This document shows, piece after piece, positions 8,601 to 9,224 of a stretch of 9,224 nt of DNA; positions within the stretch are counted from its first letter, which is position 1, and each line of letters opens with the position of its first letter. The notes under the pieces were generated by a model. That model ran no database searches. It had not been told where the DNA came from and was given only the letters and a program-made list of their open reading frames with translations. Location of the stretch: positions 1 through 9,224 of the forward strand of contig JAEORN010000094.1 in the NCBI GenBank assembly GCA_016840825.1, read 5' to 3'. A program made the translations under genes and the position numbers. The DNA comes from Candidatus Thorarchaeota archaeon. Lineage in GTDB: Archaea > Asgardarchaeota > Thorarchaeia > Thorarchaeales > Thorarchaeaceae.

Positions 8601-9224
8601 TCCTGAGAAAGCAATCTGCGATGGAGCGATGTATTCACCCGGATATTTCCCAAAAGGTTACTTTTGCACCCCTACAAGTTGGGCTGCTGGTGCTTTAGTA
8701 GCTCTCGGTAAGCGATATGGTTTTGATCCAAAAACAACTCCTTGGAACACCCTTAGTCGTAAGGTGAAAGATGTGTTTCTCTATGGGGACACTAACAAAG
8801 AGTCAATGGAAATATCCTATATAGGCAATCGTCGTGGGAAGAAGGTTGAGGTAAACACCAAAGGCAGATGGGCCGGATTCTACAAATGGGTGAGCGATTG
8901 GGATATTGGTGGAACATATACTCGGAATGAACCCTGTCCCAAGTGTAATGGAACTGGTATGAGAGAGAAATTCCTTCAAGTCAAGATTCTCGGCTTCAAT
9001 ATTCACGATTTTCAATCCATGACTTTGGCTGATCTCAAAGCAACTCTCTCCTCATTAGAAAGCAAACTCAAAGATGATACGATCACAATTTCCAGTTATC
9101 GAAAGATTCTCACCCGTCTTGAGTTCCTTGAGAGAGTTGGTTTGGGCTATCTCCATTTGAACCGTGTTGCTTCTACACTCTCCGCTGGAGAAGCTCAACG
9201 TTTGGTATTATCTTCATTACTCGG
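5626..9224 (+). CDS. Giant tandem UvrA-like ABC ATPase (3' truncated; at least 1199 aa)
   Basis: One open frame runs from ATG 5626 to the window edge. Module I: Walker A GVSGSGKT (29-36), CxxC 116/119, a UvrB-interaction-like stretch (about 140-230, with LVRKSKGSHKTLIALLRKH), CxxC 242/245, 261/264 and 269/272, signature LSRGESQR (346-353), Walker B HLLDEPTIGQH, switch His 402. Module II: Walker A GISGSGKS (493-500), VDQKPIGKNPRSNPATY (532-548), zinc finger Cys 579/582 and 602/605, LSGGESQR (681-688), ILDEPSTGLH (706-715), His 741. Module III, after a linker at about 780-806: Walker A GISGSGKS (837-844), RRRR at 894-897, Cys 933/936, 948/951, 972/975 and 1104/1107, LSAGEAQR (1185-1192). Module III's Walker B and any module IV lie beyond the edge; four modules would give roughly 1,600-1,700 residues. 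Chlamydial UvrA is a known tandem fusion. An in-frame stop at 5596 and no other start codon fix ATG 5626. Its role may be repair or drug tolerance. Confidence 0.93.
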   Translation, partial: MKIKVRGAREHNLKNIDIDLVDGLTVVSGVSGSGKTSLIFDTLYNEARRRFLDVYNMGRVTSKLSPSDVDSITGIGPTIAVEQNLLNRNPNSTLASASGMHPFLRILFARFGIRHCHRCSTPFSLLTDDEIVQQLQKITKKDSVSLSAILVRKSKGSHKTLIALLRKHFALSDIVVDGKSITSDSLDPLHEHDIDLIIARFTSKPKVSELRQAVINAAALGSGALSIRVAGRDIRYALTNQCTECGTSFGDLEPKHFNRRCDVCKGSGCSSCHETGMDSQAASVTINGLRLTDVLQLSVDDLRSELGGLGLPQTAQRLLTEVDRRLKALQSVGLGYVELRRPSPSLSRGESQRVRLAISLTSRLEDIVHLLDEPTIGQHPKDTQRILPAFRDLPGPVIYVEHDSIAAAYADHAVDIGPGAGINGGKIVFTGTPKGLWSSETISGRYFSHLDSVYRPKPRDPPSEFFTIKGARKHNLQDIDVPIPLSRFTVITGISGSGKSTLVAHTLVPSLQTGKSVGCNGIEGKAPTPVIVDQKPIGKNPRSNPATYTKLADVIRDIFADETKLSKSHFSFNTPEGGCSECKGMGSIEVKMRYLPSFWIICSECNGKRFKEDVLDSKVKFGSRHLSIADIYEMSIEDVRDILVDEKRIPDNKRKSAVRILNALVDIGLGYLSLGQSSPTLSGGESQRVKLAKHLGKSTLRDKMLILDEPSTGLHAADLSGLLKVLDRLVQAGATLIVVEHNLDVIRSADWVVDLGPGAGPAGGRLLFAGPFEDLLKIKTSPTSQAIRDEVAIAPKDSSESEPHYVSQNITIRKASANNLQNVDADIPKGKLTVVTGISGSGKSSLVRDVLQAEAERRFYETLSVYERHATSEGPEAPVESVSGLGVTLSISSRRRRGAGYWSVYARRTTVGLVTEISRNLHVLFSRIGEWKCPSCGSKLSRAEKWICRKCGFTESLFKPRDFNSRTYTSACETCSGVGSQQIPVPEKLIIHPEKAICDGAMYSPGYFPKGYFCTPTSWAAGALVALGKRYGFDPKTTPWNTLSRKVKDVFLYGDTNKESMEISYIGNRRGKKVEVNTKGRWAGFYKWVSDWDIGGTYTRNEPCPKCNGTGMREKFLQVKILGFNIHDFQSMTLADLKATLSSLESKLKDDTITISSYRKILTRLEFLERVGLGYLHLNRVASTLSAGEAQRLVLSSLL

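Overview
The window looks archaeal, and an Asgard-type genome (for example Thorarchaeia) would fit, but that placement is inference. The pointers are an RPA/SOSS-B-like OB fold fused to an acetyltransferase, AT-rich TATA-like boxes about 24-31 nt upstream of two start codons (leaderless style), a GGTG-type ribosome site, non-ATG starts, and compact gene packing at moderate GC. Nothing in the window (no rRNA, tRNA or taxonomic marker) fixes the lineage.

Left edge, + strand (1-2234): the C-terminal half of a UvrA of the kind seen in Bacteroidetes and related UvrA2 proteins, then, 3 nt downstream, a GNAT acetyltransferase with a C-terminal ssDNA-binding-type OB fold. The two are probably co-transcribed and translationally coupled. 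Middle, - strand (2244-5489): a stand-alone GNAT, a CPBP-family intramembrane protease and an MFS transporter, each with room for its own promoter. The convergent GNAT and GNAT-OB genes leave only 9 nt between their stop codons. Right edge, + strand (5626 to the end): one uninterrupted reading frame of at least 1199 codons, divergent from the MFS gene. It encodes a giant UvrA relative made of a complete two-ATPase UvrA-like unit fused to the start of a second such unit.

The giant protein is the most notable object. Its first and third ATPase modules have lost different parts of the UvrA blueprint. Module I keeps a UvrB-interaction-like domain but has lost the roughly 130-residue stretch between two CxxC pairs. 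Module III keeps that stretch but has lost the UvrB-interaction domain. Modules I and III also carry altered ABC signatures (LSRGE and LSAGE), while module II has the standard LSGGE. Tandem UvrA fusions are known from Chlamydia; the complementary losses here are read directly from the sequence.

How the genes work together is uncertain. Two UvrA relatives, an OB-fold protein, two acetyltransferases, a membrane exporter-type protein and a CPBP protease could form a DNA-damage or toxin-tolerance neighbourhood, by analogy with UvrA-like resistance proteins such as DrrC of daunorubicin producers. This is a hypothesis only. No CRISPR array, RNA gene or insertion sequence was seen, and no stretch above 300 bases lacks a gene.
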